DNA of 64,000 nucleotides from positions 55,011 through 119,010 of the forward strand of contig MABD01000048.1 in the NCBI GenBank assembly GCA_002162955.1, in the 5' to 3' direction. The position numbers and the translations under genes were made by a program. Under the pieces are notes generated by a model that was not told where the DNA came from, did no database searches, and saw nothing but the letters and a program-made list of their open reading frames with translations. Below, piece after piece: positions 26,359 to 35,380 of the stretch (the first letter of the stretch is position 1; each line of letters begins with the position of its first letter). This DNA comes from Gammaproteobacteria bacterium 45_16_T64 (GTDB lineage: Bacteria; Pseudomonadota; Gammaproteobacteria; Pseudomonadales; Ketobacteraceae).

Positions 26359-28161
26359 TTAGAACCACTCGTTTTGCATAGAAAAGCAGGTGTCATCCTG
26401 GTCTGTTAGAATTTTAGCGTCTTGATAGATTGTGGGTAGTTCCCAGTTAAAGAAATATTTTGCTGTGTGTATTTTTCCTGCGTAGAAAGCAGACTCTTGT
26501 GGGGATTGCTCCGTGCTCAAGCCTTTTTCGGCGGCGATCGTTTGTTGTAGCCATAACCATGCGACGGTGATCTTCCCTAGAATATTCAGATAACAGCTGG
26601 CATTGGACAGTGTTCTGTCAGCTCCCAAAGTCGTCATATCGTTGCCCAATTGTTGGGTCACTTGTTGGACAAGCTGAAGTGCACGGTTGAGTGCATCACC
26701 CCAGTGCTTGGATTTTTCGCTATTAGCGTGTTGTATGGTTGCGTGAATACGTGAGCTTAATAACAGTAATCCCTGGCTGTTATGCTGCCATACCTTTCTG
26801 CCCAACAAATCTAGCGCTTGTATCCCGTTAGTGCCTTCATGAATTGGATTGAGCCGATTGTCGCGCCAAAATTGTTCCACGGGATATTCACGGGTATAAC
26901 CCGCCCCACCAAGTACTTGGATAGCAAGGTCATTAGACTTGGTACCAAACTCAGAACTCCATGATTTAATAATCGGTGTTAAAAGATCTAACAACGTCAG
27001 CGCCTTGTTGGCGTCATCTTTATTCTCAAGTGTGTTAGCGTCATCCAGCAGTGAGCTACCCAACAAGCACAACGCTAATCCGCCTTCGCTATAGGCTTTT
27101 TGGGCGAGTAACATACGTCTTACATCGGCGTGTTCGATAATGTTAACGGCAGGAGAATCCGGTACTGTATTCGAAGGGTGGCGACCTTGCTCTCGATCTT
27201 GTGCATATGCCAATGAGTAACGGTAACCCCGAGTGGCGATCATAATGGCACCCATTGCGACACCGATACGAGCTTCATTCATCATTTGGAACATATACCG
27301 AAGACCCTGGTGGGGTTCTCCAATTAAATACCCGACGCACTCATTGTTTTCACCAAAGGTTAATGCCGTAGAGGTAGTGCCACGGTATCCTAGCTTATGA
27401 ATTAAGCCTGCCAGCGCCACATCATTCTTAGTGGCGGGTTCACCGTTATCGTTGAGAGTAAATTTAGGAACCAAAAACAAAGAGATTCCTTTAACACCGG
27501 CAGGTGCGCCTTTGATCTTGGCTAATACTAGATGAACGATGTTGTCCGTCAGTTCATGTTCTCCACCGGAAATAAACAATTTGCTGCCTTTGACAAGGTA
27601 ATGGCCGTTTTCTGTGGGCGTGGCAGAGGTGCGGATATCTGCCAAAGATGAACCCGCATGGGGTTCGGTCAACGCCATCGTGCCACTAAAGCGGCCTGCT
27701 AACATAGGAGCAAGGAACTGGTTTTTTAAACCGTCACTGGCAAATACTCGGATGAGATTCGCCGCCGCTGAGGTGAGAAATGGGTAACCAGAAGTCGATG
27801 GATTAGCTGCCGTGAAGTAACCCATGCAAATCGACATGATGCTTTCCGGTAACTGCATACCGCCGAGATCATAATCCTGCCTGCCGGCGATAAAACCCGC
27901 CTCTGCCAGTGCATCACAGGCAATCTTCACGTCACTGAGCATGGAGACCTTCTTGCCATCAAAGGTAGGCTCTTGCTGATCTGCAAGGTGGTTATGGGGG
28001 GCAAAAAGGTCTTCCGCCAATTGCTCTGCTGTATCAATTGCCGCATCAAAAGTGTCTTTACTGTGCTCAGAAAAGCGTGATCGCAGTGGTAAATCGGCAC
28101 AATTGAGTACTTCGTACAGTTGAAACTGCACATCGCGACGGTTTAATAACGGCTCAGACAT
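26359..28161 (-). CDS. Acyl-CoA dehydrogenase
   Basis: A 600-residue FAD enzyme of the long bacterial FadE/DmdC-like acyl-CoA dehydrogenase type. The N-terminal extension (NRRDVQFQLYEVLN) and C-terminal domain after residue 470 are typical of this subfamily. FAD and substrate motifs are visible: GTMALTEPHAGSSLADI, KLFISGGEHE, QVLGGAGYTREYPVEQFWRDNR, and the catalytic Glu in HEGTNGIQALDLLGRKV. It should oxidise acyl-CoA thioesters, with chain-length preference unknown. It is divergent from a GlxA-type regulator with an inverted repeat between them. Confidence 0.93.
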   Translation of the reverse strand: MSEPLLNRRDVQFQLYEVLNCADLPLRSRFSEHSKDTFDAAIDTAEQLAEDLFAPHNHLADQQEPTFDGKKVSMLSDVKIACDALAEAGFIAGRQDYDLGGMQLPESIMSICMGYFTAANPSTSGYPFLTSAAANLIRVFASDGLKNQFLAPMLAGRFSGTMALTEPHAGSSLADIRTSATPTENGHYLVKGSKLFISGGEHELTDNIVHLVLAKIKGAPAGVKGISLFLVPKFTLNDNGEPATKNDVALAGLIHKLGYRGTTSTALTFGENNECVGYLIGEPHQGLRYMFQMMNEARIGVAMGAIMIATRGYRYSLAYAQDREQGRHPSNTVPDSPAVNIIEHADVRRMLLAQKAYSEGGLALCLLGSSLLDDANTLENKDDANKALTLLDLLTPIIKSWSSEFGTKSNDLAIQVLGGAGYTREYPVEQFWRDNRLNPIHEGTNGIQALDLLGRKVWQHNSQGLLLLSSRIHATIQHANSEKSKHWGDALNRALQLVQQVTQQLGNDMTTLGADRTLSNASCYLNILGKITVAWLWLQQTIAAEKGLSTEQSPQESAFYAGKIHTAKYFFNWELPTIYQDAKILTDQDDTCFSMQNEWF

Positions 28162-28198
28162 GGAAGTATTCCTTTGTAATAATGTTGAAAACCCACTT

Positions 28199-28238
28199 TG
28201 TCATAGTCTAGTACCTAGGTTAATTGTCTCTTATGACA
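28199..28238. promoter_or_regulatory. Inverted half-sites TGTCATA / TATGACA between divergent genes
   Basis: Perfect 7-bp half-sites at 28199-28205 and 28232-28238, 26 bp apart, in the 121-bp region between the acyl-CoA dehydrogenase and the AraC-type regulator. The spacing allows a regulator to control both genes. It is a positional inference. Confidence 0.4.
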
Positions 28239-28282
28239 TAATATATGCTGATAGGGCCAATAAGGGGTGTGGGGAATAGATA

Positions 28283-29260
28283 ATGCGCAAAGTAACAATT
28301 GTCGGCTTTGATTATGCCTTTGCATCGGCAATCACCGGGGTGATGGATCTGTTAAGTATGGTGGGAGTGACCTGGAACCGTATTCAAAACACGCCAGTGG
28401 AGAAGCAATTCGAGGTGTTAATCGCAACGGAAGATGGTCGCCCAGTCCGATGTACCAATGGCATTGAAATTAAGGCGCATGTTGCTATCAGCGATATTGA
28501 GCGCACGGATTTATTGCTGGTGCCAACGATTGCGGGCAACATTTCTCATACCCTTGCGGTGAATCAGAATCTATTACCCTGGCTACGGCAACAATATGAG
28601 CATGGTGCCGATATCGCGAGCAATTGCACGGGGGCTTTTCTTTTGGCGGAATCGGGTTTGCTGGATAACAAGAAGGCGACAACCCACTGGGGATATGTTG
28701 ATCTATTTAAGCAACGTTATCCTCTAGTAAATTTACAACCGGAGCAGCTCATTACCGCCGACGGCAGCGTGTTCTGTTCGGGGGGAGGAATGGCATGGTT
28801 TGATATGGCGCTGTTTCTGATTGAGCGATATTGTGGTCATGATGTAGCGATGGAAAGTGCCAAGTCTTTTGTGATTGATATTGGTCGAGATAGTCAGCAG
28901 GCGTATACCAGCGTGCCGGGTAAAAAATATCACAAGGATAATGCGGTGCTTCGGTTGCAGGACTGGATGGATGCCAATTATCAACAGCAAATGAGCATCG
29001 AGCGATTAGCGGCACAAGCAACGATGACAGAGCGTACGTTAAAACGGCGTTTCAAAATTGCTACTGGTGAAACGCCTATTCGCTACTTACAATCATTACG
29101 CATAGACGCCGCAAAAAAGTTATTGGAACGCAGCCAGCAAAGTGTAGAGAGTATTACGCACCATATAGGTTATAACGATGTGTCATCCTTTATACGATTA
29201 TTCAAAACACATACAGGACTATCCCCTAGTGCTTATCGAGGGCGTTTTTCCAGGAGGTAA
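28283..29260 (+). CDS. GlxA-type transcriptional regulator (DJ-1/PfpI domain plus AraC HTH), copy 1
   Basis: 325 residues. The N-terminal ~190 residues form a class I amidotransferase-like DJ-1/PfpI domain with the nucleophile-elbow Cys in ASNCTGAFLLAESGLL and the following TTHW. The C-terminal ~100 residues carry two AraC helix-turn-helix motifs (SIERLAAQATMTERTLKRRF and VESITHHIGYNDVSSFIRLF). Such regulators usually sense small amines or fatty-acid-linked metabolites. Divergence from the acyl-CoA dehydrogenase suggests that gene as target. The 3' end overlaps the convergent opgC-like gene by 28 bp. Confidence 0.92.
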   Translation: MRKVTIVGFDYAFASAITGVMDLLSMVGVTWNRIQNTPVEKQFEVLIATEDGRPVRCTNGIEIKAHVAISDIERTDLLLVPTIAGNISHTLAVNQNLLPWLRQQYEHGADIASNCTGAFLLAESGLLDNKKATTHWGYVDLFKQRYPLVNLQPEQLITADGSVFCSGGGMAWFDMALFLIERYCGHDVAMESAKSFVIDIGRDSQQAYTSVPGKKYHKDNAVLRLQDWMDANYQQQMSIERLAAQATMTERTLKRRFKIATGETPIRYLQSLRIDAAKKLLERSQQSVESITHHIGYNDVSSFIRLFKTHTGLSPSAYRGRFSRR

Positions 29261-30372
29261 GAAGTGTGGGGTATGCGGGAGATAAATTTTGTTAAACCCA
29301 CCCAGTGACTCTTGATAAAAATAGGTATCCACAGGCTAGTGGTTGCAAGGAGTAAGAGGGCCACCTGAGTGATAAGGTGCAGATCACCGATGTAGGGTCG
29401 TAATGGTGTCAGGGCATAACATAACACGACATGATAAGAAAAAACCAATAGGGAATGTTGACCTAGCGTAGATAGAAATTTGCCCTTAAACCATGTTGGT
29501 TGGTATTGGCATAATGCGTAAAGCAAATATCCCAATGCCGAAGCATTGATGACCCGTACTATGCCTAGATTTTTATCCATAAATAGTCTGTCATAAGGTA
29601 AATTGAGAAAAGGCCATGAATATTGATGCCGATAGAGCATAAGACCCACCAATATCGCAATGGCTGTGATCAGGTAATGGGGTGTTAGCGGGATCGAAAA
29701 GTTGGGACGCTTGCAGTGTAGGTATCCCAATAATAAGCCGGAGAAAAATACAAGTTGCCAGCTCGCCAGTTCAAACCATCCCCAAAATAGCCCCAAATGT
29801 GTTGCGACATAGGTTTGTGGTCGACCCTGCCCCAAAGCCCAAAGGAATAGAGATAACATAATTAGTGGTAGAATATTGCCGGATTCCAGTTTTCGTAATA
29901 CCCAGGGTGTGAACCCAAGAAAAATCATGTACATGGGTAAAACATCTTGTAGCCCTGGTTGGTACATTAGGAAGGCAGCCTGCGCAAGAGACAGAACGGG
30001 GTCTGTTATTAGCGGGTAAATGGAATCCCACATGGGGGGCCAAGATTGGCTAAATAATGGAATGCTGAATAAACATGCAATGAGCGTAAAAACCGCCAGA
30101 TGGTATTTATAGATATGCCATATGCGTGTGTAAACGAGATGGGTAAATTGATTGGGGTGATGGGAGTGTAGTTTAGGCGTATATACCATGCCGACCATTA
30201 ACCCTGATAAGAAGACGAAACCCTCAACGGTAGCGACAAAACCAAAAGTTTGATAAGTGTAATCTAATGTGAATCGGCTAAGGCTCTTAAACGGAAGGTA
30301 TTGCAGATGATCGAGTGTCATTATTACCAGAAATAAGCCACGAAAAAAATCAATCTGTACATTACGGTGCAT
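29233..30372 (-). CDS. OpgC-domain membrane protein
   Basis: 379 residues, almost entirely membrane helices (about ten). The opening RNVQIDFFRGLFLVIMTLDHL is the OpgC/acyltransferase_3-like signature in which Asp, Arg and His are conserved. E. coli OpgC adds succinyl groups to periplasmic glucans. The glucan-synthesis genes opgG/opgH are not nearby, so the acceptor here is unknown. It stands alone, convergent with the regulator. Confidence 0.88.
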   Translation of the reverse strand: MHRNVQIDFFRGLFLVIMTLDHLQYLPFKSLSRFTLDYTYQTFGFVATVEGFVFLSGLMVGMVYTPKLHSHHPNQFTHLVYTRIWHIYKYHLAVFTLIACLFSIPLFSQSWPPMWDSIYPLITDPVLSLAQAAFLMYQPGLQDVLPMYMIFLGFTPWVLRKLESGNILPLIMLSLFLWALGQGRPQTYVATHLGLFWGWFELASWQLVFFSGLLLGYLHCKRPNFSIPLTPHYLITAIAILVGLMLYRHQYSWPFLNLPYDRLFMDKNLGIVRVINASALGYLLYALCQYQPTWFKGKFLSTLGQHSLLVFSYHVVLCYALTPLRPYIGDLHLITQVALLLLATTSLWIPIFIKSHWVGLTKFISRIPHTSYLLEKRPR

Positions 30373-30503
30373 ACCAGTTCCATTGCTCGTGGATAGGTTA
30401 TGAAGTCGAGAATGGAGAAGTTGTAGATATTTTAGGCACGTATTATCAAATCCAGAGTCCTATAAACAGCGCTGCTACAACATCACCAATAACGTTAGAC
30501 CAG

Positions 30504-30524
30504 ACTGGTGAGATCACCAGTTTT
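30504..30524. repeat. Short inverted repeat with T-run
   Basis: ACTGGTGA and TCACCAGT (8 bp, 2-nt loop) followed by TTT on the plus strand, in the gap between the OpgC and YdjM-like genes. Possible terminator or protein site. A 76-codon frame covering it is not credible as a gene. Confidence 0.4.
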
Positions 30525-30716
30525 AATCACGTTTTAACGAAATAAATGAGATCCAGTTCCATTTATTATCAGCAACGTTTTACATGGCTTTTTGGCAGAT
30601 TAAATTCTGTACTTTTCTGATAGTATTATTTGGATTGAGATCGCTATCAATAATCTGTAGGATGGCGACCAAAATTCATTCAACTTGATGAATTAAGTGC
30701 TTGGTAGAGTTAACAA

Positions 30717-31424
30717 ATGGCGAACTTTAAGACACACATTCAGATCTCTGCGATAAGCAGTGGTGTACTTTCAACCTCATTGTTAGGTGCTAATTTTGTT
30801 AATTCTGTTGAAGCAGTACTGTTATGGATTGTGGGTACCTTGGGTGGTGTGTTACCTGATGTGGATTCTGATAACTCAACGACGTTAAATATCCTGTTCG
30901 GAATTATTACTTTACTGTCTATCACCGCCGTTTTATCACAGTTAGGTGTAAGAGTATCAACGTTGGAAATTTGGGCGGTTATCGCCATGGTCTATGGATT
31001 TGTCAATTGGGTGGTGAGACCCATATTTGAATCCTATACCGTACACCGTGGAATATTTCACTCTCTATTAGCCGCAGTATTTCTCAGCGTATTAAGCATC
31101 GTTGTAGCCTATGAATTTACCTTCCTCAATACCACTATGTCTTGGCTGGTGGGTTTTTTCATCTTTATTGGGTACGTAACGCACCTTGTGTTGGATGAAC
31201 TCTACAGCGTCGATTTTAGCAATGTACGGGTGAAGCGATCGTTTGGTACCGCATGTAAATTATACGAGTACAAAAATATTCAGATTTCACTGACGATGCT
31301 ATTGATGGCAGGTGGCCTATTTTTTATTGCACCGAATACTCAGGGTGTAAAGAACACATTACTGTCAAAACATACTTTCGTACAAATTAAGGATAGTTTC
31401 TTACCGTTGGCGTTAAAGAGTTAA
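30717..31424 (+). CDS. YdjM-like metal-dependent hydrolase family membrane protein
   Basis: 235 residues with about five membrane helices. The family motifs are present: an early His (FKTHIQI), GGVLPDVDSDNS, and HRGIFHSLLAAV, then HLVLDELYSVDF. These His/Asp residues form the putative metal site of the LexA-regulated YdjM / PF04307 family. E. coli YdjM is SOS-inducible, but no LexA box could be confirmed here. It is followed at 22 bp by two cupin genes that may share the transcript. Confidence 0.85.
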   Translation: MANFKTHIQISAISSGVLSTSLLGANFVNSVEAVLLWIVGTLGGVLPDVDSDNSTTLNILFGIITLLSITAVLSQLGVRVSTLEIWAVIAMVYGFVNWVVRPIFESYTVHRGIFHSLLAAVFLSVLSIVVAYEFTFLNTTMSWLVGFFIFIGYVTHLVLDELYSVDFSNVRVKRSFGTACKLYEYKNIQISLTMLLMAGGLFFIAPNTQGVKNTLLSKHTFVQIKDSFLPLALKS

Positions 31425-31446
31425 CACAATAGGAGTCTACGGATTA

Positions 31447-31947
31447 ATGGAAAAGCACGATATTATCGAACAGCTGGGGCTTGAACATCACCCACTTGAA
31501 GGCGGCTATTTTACACGTACCTATGAGTCGGATGAACGCATAGCAAATAGTCGACGACGATTACTAACATCCATCTACTATATGTTAACGGATAATAACT
31601 CAGTTGGATTTCTCCATAAAAATCGCTCCGATATTATTCATTACTTTCATTCAGGTGATCCAATAACCTATGTCACGATATCGGAATCCGGTGAGCTAGA
31701 GAAGCATGTGTTAGGAATGAATCTTTACGCAGGGCAAAGACCTCAACTATTAGTGAGAGGGGGGTGTTGGAAAGCATCGGTGCTTACCTCCGGCGAGTAT
31801 GGGTTGATTAGTGAAGCGGTATCTCCTGGGTTTGAATATTGTGATAATGAATTGGCAACCGTCGAGGCCATCGGTTCTCGATTTCCCAATTTGTTATCGA
31901 TACTTCGTCCATATATTAAAAATCAAACAAGTTATCATTCAGAATAG
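31447..31947 (+). CDS. DUF985-type cupin protein
   Basis: 166 residues with a single cupin barrel. The motifs are LEGGYFTRTYES, LTSIYYMLT, SDIIHYFHSGDPITYVTI, GCWKASVL and VSPGFEYCDNELAT, which are the usual landmarks of the DUF985 family (yeast YML079w-like). No catalytic activity is established for the family. It is followed by a second cupin of a different family within 17 bp. Confidence 0.85.
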   Translation: MEKHDIIEQLGLEHHPLEGGYFTRTYESDERIANSRRRLLTSIYYMLTDNNSVGFLHKNRSDIIHYFHSGDPITYVTISESGELEKHVLGMNLYAGQRPQLLVRGGCWKASVLTSGEYGLISEAVSPGFEYCDNELATVEAIGSRFPNLLSILRPYIKNQTSYHSE

Positions 31948-31963
31948 GTTTAGGATAAGGCCA

Positions 31964-32449
31964 ATGAAATTAGACGAAGAGTTTTTTCAAGAATTACTTC
32001 TAGAAGCTGATAAAAGTGAACGTAAAAGAGCGCATCATAATATACATAAGGAGTTAGACGAACCGGTTCAACGATTATGTATAGCCCTAAAAAAAGGTAC
32101 CTATGTTACGCCGCATCACCATTCCCAAGATAATAAATGGGAATTAATTGTTTGTATAAAGGGTGGGTTAGGACTGGTTGTTTTTGATGAAAATGGCCTT
32201 GTTATTGATAAAATAACTCTGTCTCCCGGTGGGTCAACCGCAGGTATAGAGTTAATACCCAATACATGGCATACGGTTTACCCTATTACAGAAGACGTTG
32301 TTATTCTTGAAGTTAAGGAAGGTCCATACACGCCGGCTAAAAAAAATGACTTTGCACAGTGGGCTCCTCAGGAGGGGGATTCTAATACAGAAGAATTTCT
32401 TACATGGATTCAGCGTGCAAAAATTGGTGATGCGTATGGCGATGAATAA
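31964..32449 (+). CDS. WbuC-like cupin metalloprotein
   Basis: About 161 residues from ATG 31964, with AAGG just upstream. A longer in-frame extension overlapping the previous gene has no signal. The sequence ERKRAHHNIHKELDEPVQRLC followed by TYVTPHHHSQDNKWELIVCIKG and ELIPNTWHTV matches WbuC-family cupins found in O-antigen loci. The His cluster and later His fit a metal site. No polysaccharide genes are adjacent, so the context gives no pathway. Confidence 0.8.
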   Translation: MKLDEEFFQELLLEADKSERKRAHHNIHKELDEPVQRLCIALKKGTYVTPHHHSQDNKWELIVCIKGGLGLVVFDENGLVIDKITLSPGGSTAGIELIPNTWHTVYPITEDVVILEVKEGPYTPAKKNDFAQWAPQEGDSNTEEFLTWIQRAKIGDAYGDE

Positions 32450-32766
32450 CGCACCTCCTAAAGATTAATCTTCTCTATTCGAGAAGATAGCCATTTTGTA
32501 AGTTCAGAATTTTATAGATTTCTTAGTTTTTCTCCTAGACAGCCTATCTCGATCACCTCAACCCTAGGGGGTGATATTAGGGCCATTGACGACTTCCTTT
32601 TTAATATGTTATTTATTCGCACTTGAATGGTGCGGTCATGGTTTTTCCTTATAGATACCAAAAGGAGAGGGCGTCGCAATACCAAAAATGTGTTGGGAAT
32701 AATGTGATCTTTGAGCCAACACATTGGCATTTAACTAAATGGATCTGTTACCTCTCTTAAGGAAAT
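32450..32766 (+). other. Hairpin-rich 317-bp intergenic region
   Basis: Four separate inverted repeats occur: ATCTTCTC/GAGAAGAT at 32468-32488 (probably the terminator of the cupin genes), ATCACC/GGTGAT enclosing CCCTAGGG at 32552-32575, CGCAC/GTGCG at 32618-32634, and AATGTGTTGG/CCAACACATT at 32687-32725. The last ends about 40 bp before the next lipoprotein gene. No small open frame is convincing. The cluster may be a structured leader. Confidence 0.6.
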
Positions 32767-34965
32767 ATGCAAATGAGAACTTTTCGAAAAAAATTCCGAA
32801 ATACACAAGCGTATCCTCGATTGTTTAGTTACGGTGTAGTTTTTTTACTAGCATCTTGTGGAGGAGGCGGTGGTAGCGGTGGTGGTTCTGATAATGCACT
32901 AAACGATTCCGCTGCACCTACGGCTACTATTACCTTTCCTCCATCGCAATCGTCAACGGATGGTGATTCGATTACGCTTAGGGGCACCGCTAGTGATGCT
33001 GAAAATAGCGTAACATCGGTTTCGGTCAATGGTATTGAGGCAACAAGCGCTGACGGGTTTGCTACTTGGTCTGCGACGGTGAGCCTTTCTAAAGGTGTTA
33101 ATCTACTTACGGTTAAAACAACAGATAATCAATCTAATACTAATAGCACTGCTGCTCAAGTGGTTATTAAAGGCCATAGTGAAACGACGTGGGGTGAACC
33201 CAGAGCGATTACGTTGGACAGTGCAAACAATAGAGCCTTGGTGATCGACGAACAAACTACCTTTTTGGTCTCAGTCGACTTAACCACTGGAGTGCGAACA
33301 GTTATATCAGATGACTCTTGGCCAGTTAATATTGATTATCCTGAAGGGATTGCGTTTGATAGCACCAACAATCGAGCGTTAGTTATCGATAGCAGATTGG
33401 ATACTACGGTGGGGATTGATCTTAGTACAGGTGAGCGATCCATATTTGCCGTGGACAATGACATTCCGACCACAAACCCAAGCGGCATCGCGATAGATTC
33501 TGCCAATAACCGCGCGTTGGTGGTTGATTCCACGACAGAAGCGTTGGTTGCCATTGATCTAGACACTGAAGTGCGCACCGTCGTATCGGCAACCGATAAT
33601 GCCTACGAATTTGATGGGCCTGTAGGAGTCAGTGTAGACATTGAGAGTAACCGAGCGTTTATCGGTGATACGCTTGGAGATGATGCGGTCTTGATAGCGA
33701 TAGATTTGAACACTGGTGTACGAACGCTCTTTTCAAGCACTGCGGGTAGTGCATTTACCAGCGATAATATCGAAAGCGTGGGTGTTGCCCTAGACAGTGC
33801 AAATGACCGTGTATTAATGATGGTATATGTTGATACCGGCCCTACGTTATTGGCAGTGAGCTTAGCAACGGGAGCGCAAACAATACTATCTGATTTTGAA
33901 ACGCCAAATACCAATAATCTATTTATGGAGCCAAGTGATGTCATCATTGACGCAGATAATAATCGCGCACTAGTATCTGATAAGGAGCGACGCGAGATTA
34001 TCGCGGTGGATTTAACGACGGGTGCCCGCACGGTCGCGTCAACTGCCGCAACTCCTAGTAGTTTAAACGGTCTTTCGTCACCAGAAGGTTTGACGTTTGA
34101 TGTCGAAAATGGCCGTGCCCTGCTCACCAGTGGTCCGAACGTATTGGCTGTTGATATGATTACCGGTGAGCGAACGGTACTATCGGGTGAAAAAGTGCCA
34201 AACGGAATCAATAACTTTGGCCGCCCCCATGGCATAGCATTGGACTATGACAATAACCGAGCGTTAGTGGCAGACGCTTCTTTAAATGCGTTGATGGCGG
34301 TTGATCTGACGACTGGAGCACGCACTATTGTATCCGATGATTCCACCACTGATGGTGGTGATTCGTTTAACGCCCCCTACGGAGTGGCGTTAGATAGCGA
34401 CAATAATCGAGCGCTCGTTATGAATGGAGGCGCAGGTGGATTAGTGTCGGTGAATTTAACGACAGGGGTTCGTACCGTATTATCCAGCTCAACCGTCCCC
34501 AATACTGATAACCCTTTTGGCAAAGCTGACGTGCTTGCTCTAGATAGTGCCAATAACCGAGTGTTAGTAACTAACAGTAATAATGGTCGTGGCATCATTG
34601 CGGTTGATCTAGACACTGGCGTTCGAACCGTGTTATCTGATGCATCGATACCCAGTAGTAACAGCTCGGATGGCTTTGGTAATAGTGACGGTATCGTAAT
34701 GGACAGTGCGAATAATCGGGTGTTGGTAACTTCCAATTCTGTTGATTCACTATTCTCCATTGATTTAACCACTGGCGCACGAACGCTGCTATCAAGTCCA
34801 ACTACGCCTAATGACATTAATGGGTTTGAACTACCGGCAGACTTGCTCTTAGATAGTGAAAATAATCGCTTGCTGGTGTTGGATGCTGAGCTTAATACGT
34901 TGTTTGAGGTGGATCTAGAAACAGGCCAACGCGTTGTGTTTTCTCGGGGAATACCGAACGACTAG
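32767..34965 (+). CDS. Repeat lipoprotein, probable beta-propeller
   Basis: About 732 residues. The lipobox is LLASCGGGGG, followed by a Gly/Ser linker, so it is surface- or periplasm-facing and lipid-anchored. Residues 45-135 look like a cadherin/Ig-type module (TATITFPPSQSSTDGDSITL). The rest is about twelve repeats of roughly 45-50 residues with consensus G-x-A-x-D-S-x-N-N-R-A-L-V, then VDLTTGVRTVLS. Such NHL/SMP-30-like repeats fold as propeller blades, and twelve would make two six-bladed propellers. Acidic NNR-D loops suggest calcium. The ligand is unknown. Confidence 0.8.
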   Translation: MQMRTFRKKFRNTQAYPRLFSYGVVFLLASCGGGGGSGGGSDNALNDSAAPTATITFPPSQSSTDGDSITLRGTASDAENSVTSVSVNGIEATSADGFATWSATVSLSKGVNLLTVKTTDNQSNTNSTAAQVVIKGHSETTWGEPRAITLDSANNRALVIDEQTTFLVSVDLTTGVRTVISDDSWPVNIDYPEGIAFDSTNNRALVIDSRLDTTVGIDLSTGERSIFAVDNDIPTTNPSGIAIDSANNRALVVDSTTEALVAIDLDTEVRTVVSATDNAYEFDGPVGVSVDIESNRAFIGDTLGDDAVLIAIDLNTGVRTLFSSTAGSAFTSDNIESVGVALDSANDRVLMMVYVDTGPTLLAVSLATGAQTILSDFETPNTNNLFMEPSDVIIDADNNRALVSDKERREIIAVDLTTGARTVASTAATPSSLNGLSSPEGLTFDVENGRALLTSGPNVLAVDMITGERTVLSGEKVPNGINNFGRPHGIALDYDNNRALVADASLNALMAVDLTTGARTIVSDDSTTDGGDSFNAPYGVALDSDNNRALVMNGGAGGLVSVNLTTGVRTVLSSSTVPNTDNPFGKADVLALDSANNRVLVTNSNNGRGIIAVDLDTGVRTVLSDASIPSSNSSDGFGNSDGIVMDSANNRVLVTSNSVDSLFSIDLTTGARTLLSSPTTPNDINGFELPADLLLDSENNRLLVLDAELNTLFEVDLETGQRVVFSRGIPND

Positions 34966-35035
34966 TTGAGCTTGTTGCTATATTCAAGTACCGGCAGTAC
35001 AATTGGGCGCAATTCCGACCATTTTTTTGAGTATC

Positions 35036-35320
35036 ATGCGCCCGATAATTTTAGCCATAAGTTTGTTCTTTGCACACCAGTGTTATGCTATGGCGCATGG
35101 CTTGGAGCATCTTGTTGAGCCTGATCATAAGGGGTTAGTGAGTTGTGAGTGGTGTGCCGCATCGATCGACTCCACTGAAATACATAAACCCCCAGCAACG
35201 GATTTCGTTCTTCTACAGAAGCTAGCACCTTACTGCCATGCAGTATGTCTACGAACAAAGTGGTCAACCAAGCCTGCTTATTTCTCTTTTTCTTCTCGAG
35301 CGCCTCCTGCGATTTCCTAA
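35036..35320 (+). CDS. Small exported Cys-rich protein upstream of the Zrg-like operon
   Basis: About 94 residues from ATG 35036 (TTG 35003 is in frame). A signal peptide ends near QCYAMA. The mature part has HGLEHLV, SCEWCAASID and YCHAVC, so His and two CxxC-like pairs. It resembles small proteins annotated as zinc chaperones of zinc-uptake systems in marine bacteria. I base that on general pattern and on its place before the ZrgA-like gene, so the call is tentative. Confidence 0.5.
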   Translation: MRPIILAISLFFAHQCYAMAHGLEHLVEPDHKGLVSCEWCAASIDSTEIHKPPATDFVLLQKLAPYCHAVCLRTKWSTKPAYFSFSSRAPPAIS

Positions 35321-35380
35321 CGTACATAGTTGGTGATACTCATCACCTTACACAGGAATCTACGTTGCAGGAGATAACTA

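Noticed and set aside
30315..30545. A 76-codon plus-strand frame between the OpgC and YdjM-like genes
   Set aside because: It starts inside the OpgC gene on the other strand, has no clear ribosome-binding site or family, and carries an inverted repeat in its body.
31811..31963. N-terminal extension of the WbuC-like cupin overlapping the DUF985 gene
   Set aside because: The extension has no signal peptide or family match and lacks a ribosome-binding site, while ATG 31964 has one.
32450..32766. CRISPR-like array in the hairpin-rich region
   Set aside because: The four inverted repeats differ from each other in sequence and spacing, so there is no direct-repeat periodicity and no cas gene.
33603..34235. 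A 210-codon minus-strand frame within the propeller lipoprotein gene
   Set aside because: Its Ser/Ala/Arg-rich repeating translation mirrors the repeats of the sense gene. It is an antisense by-product of repeat composition.
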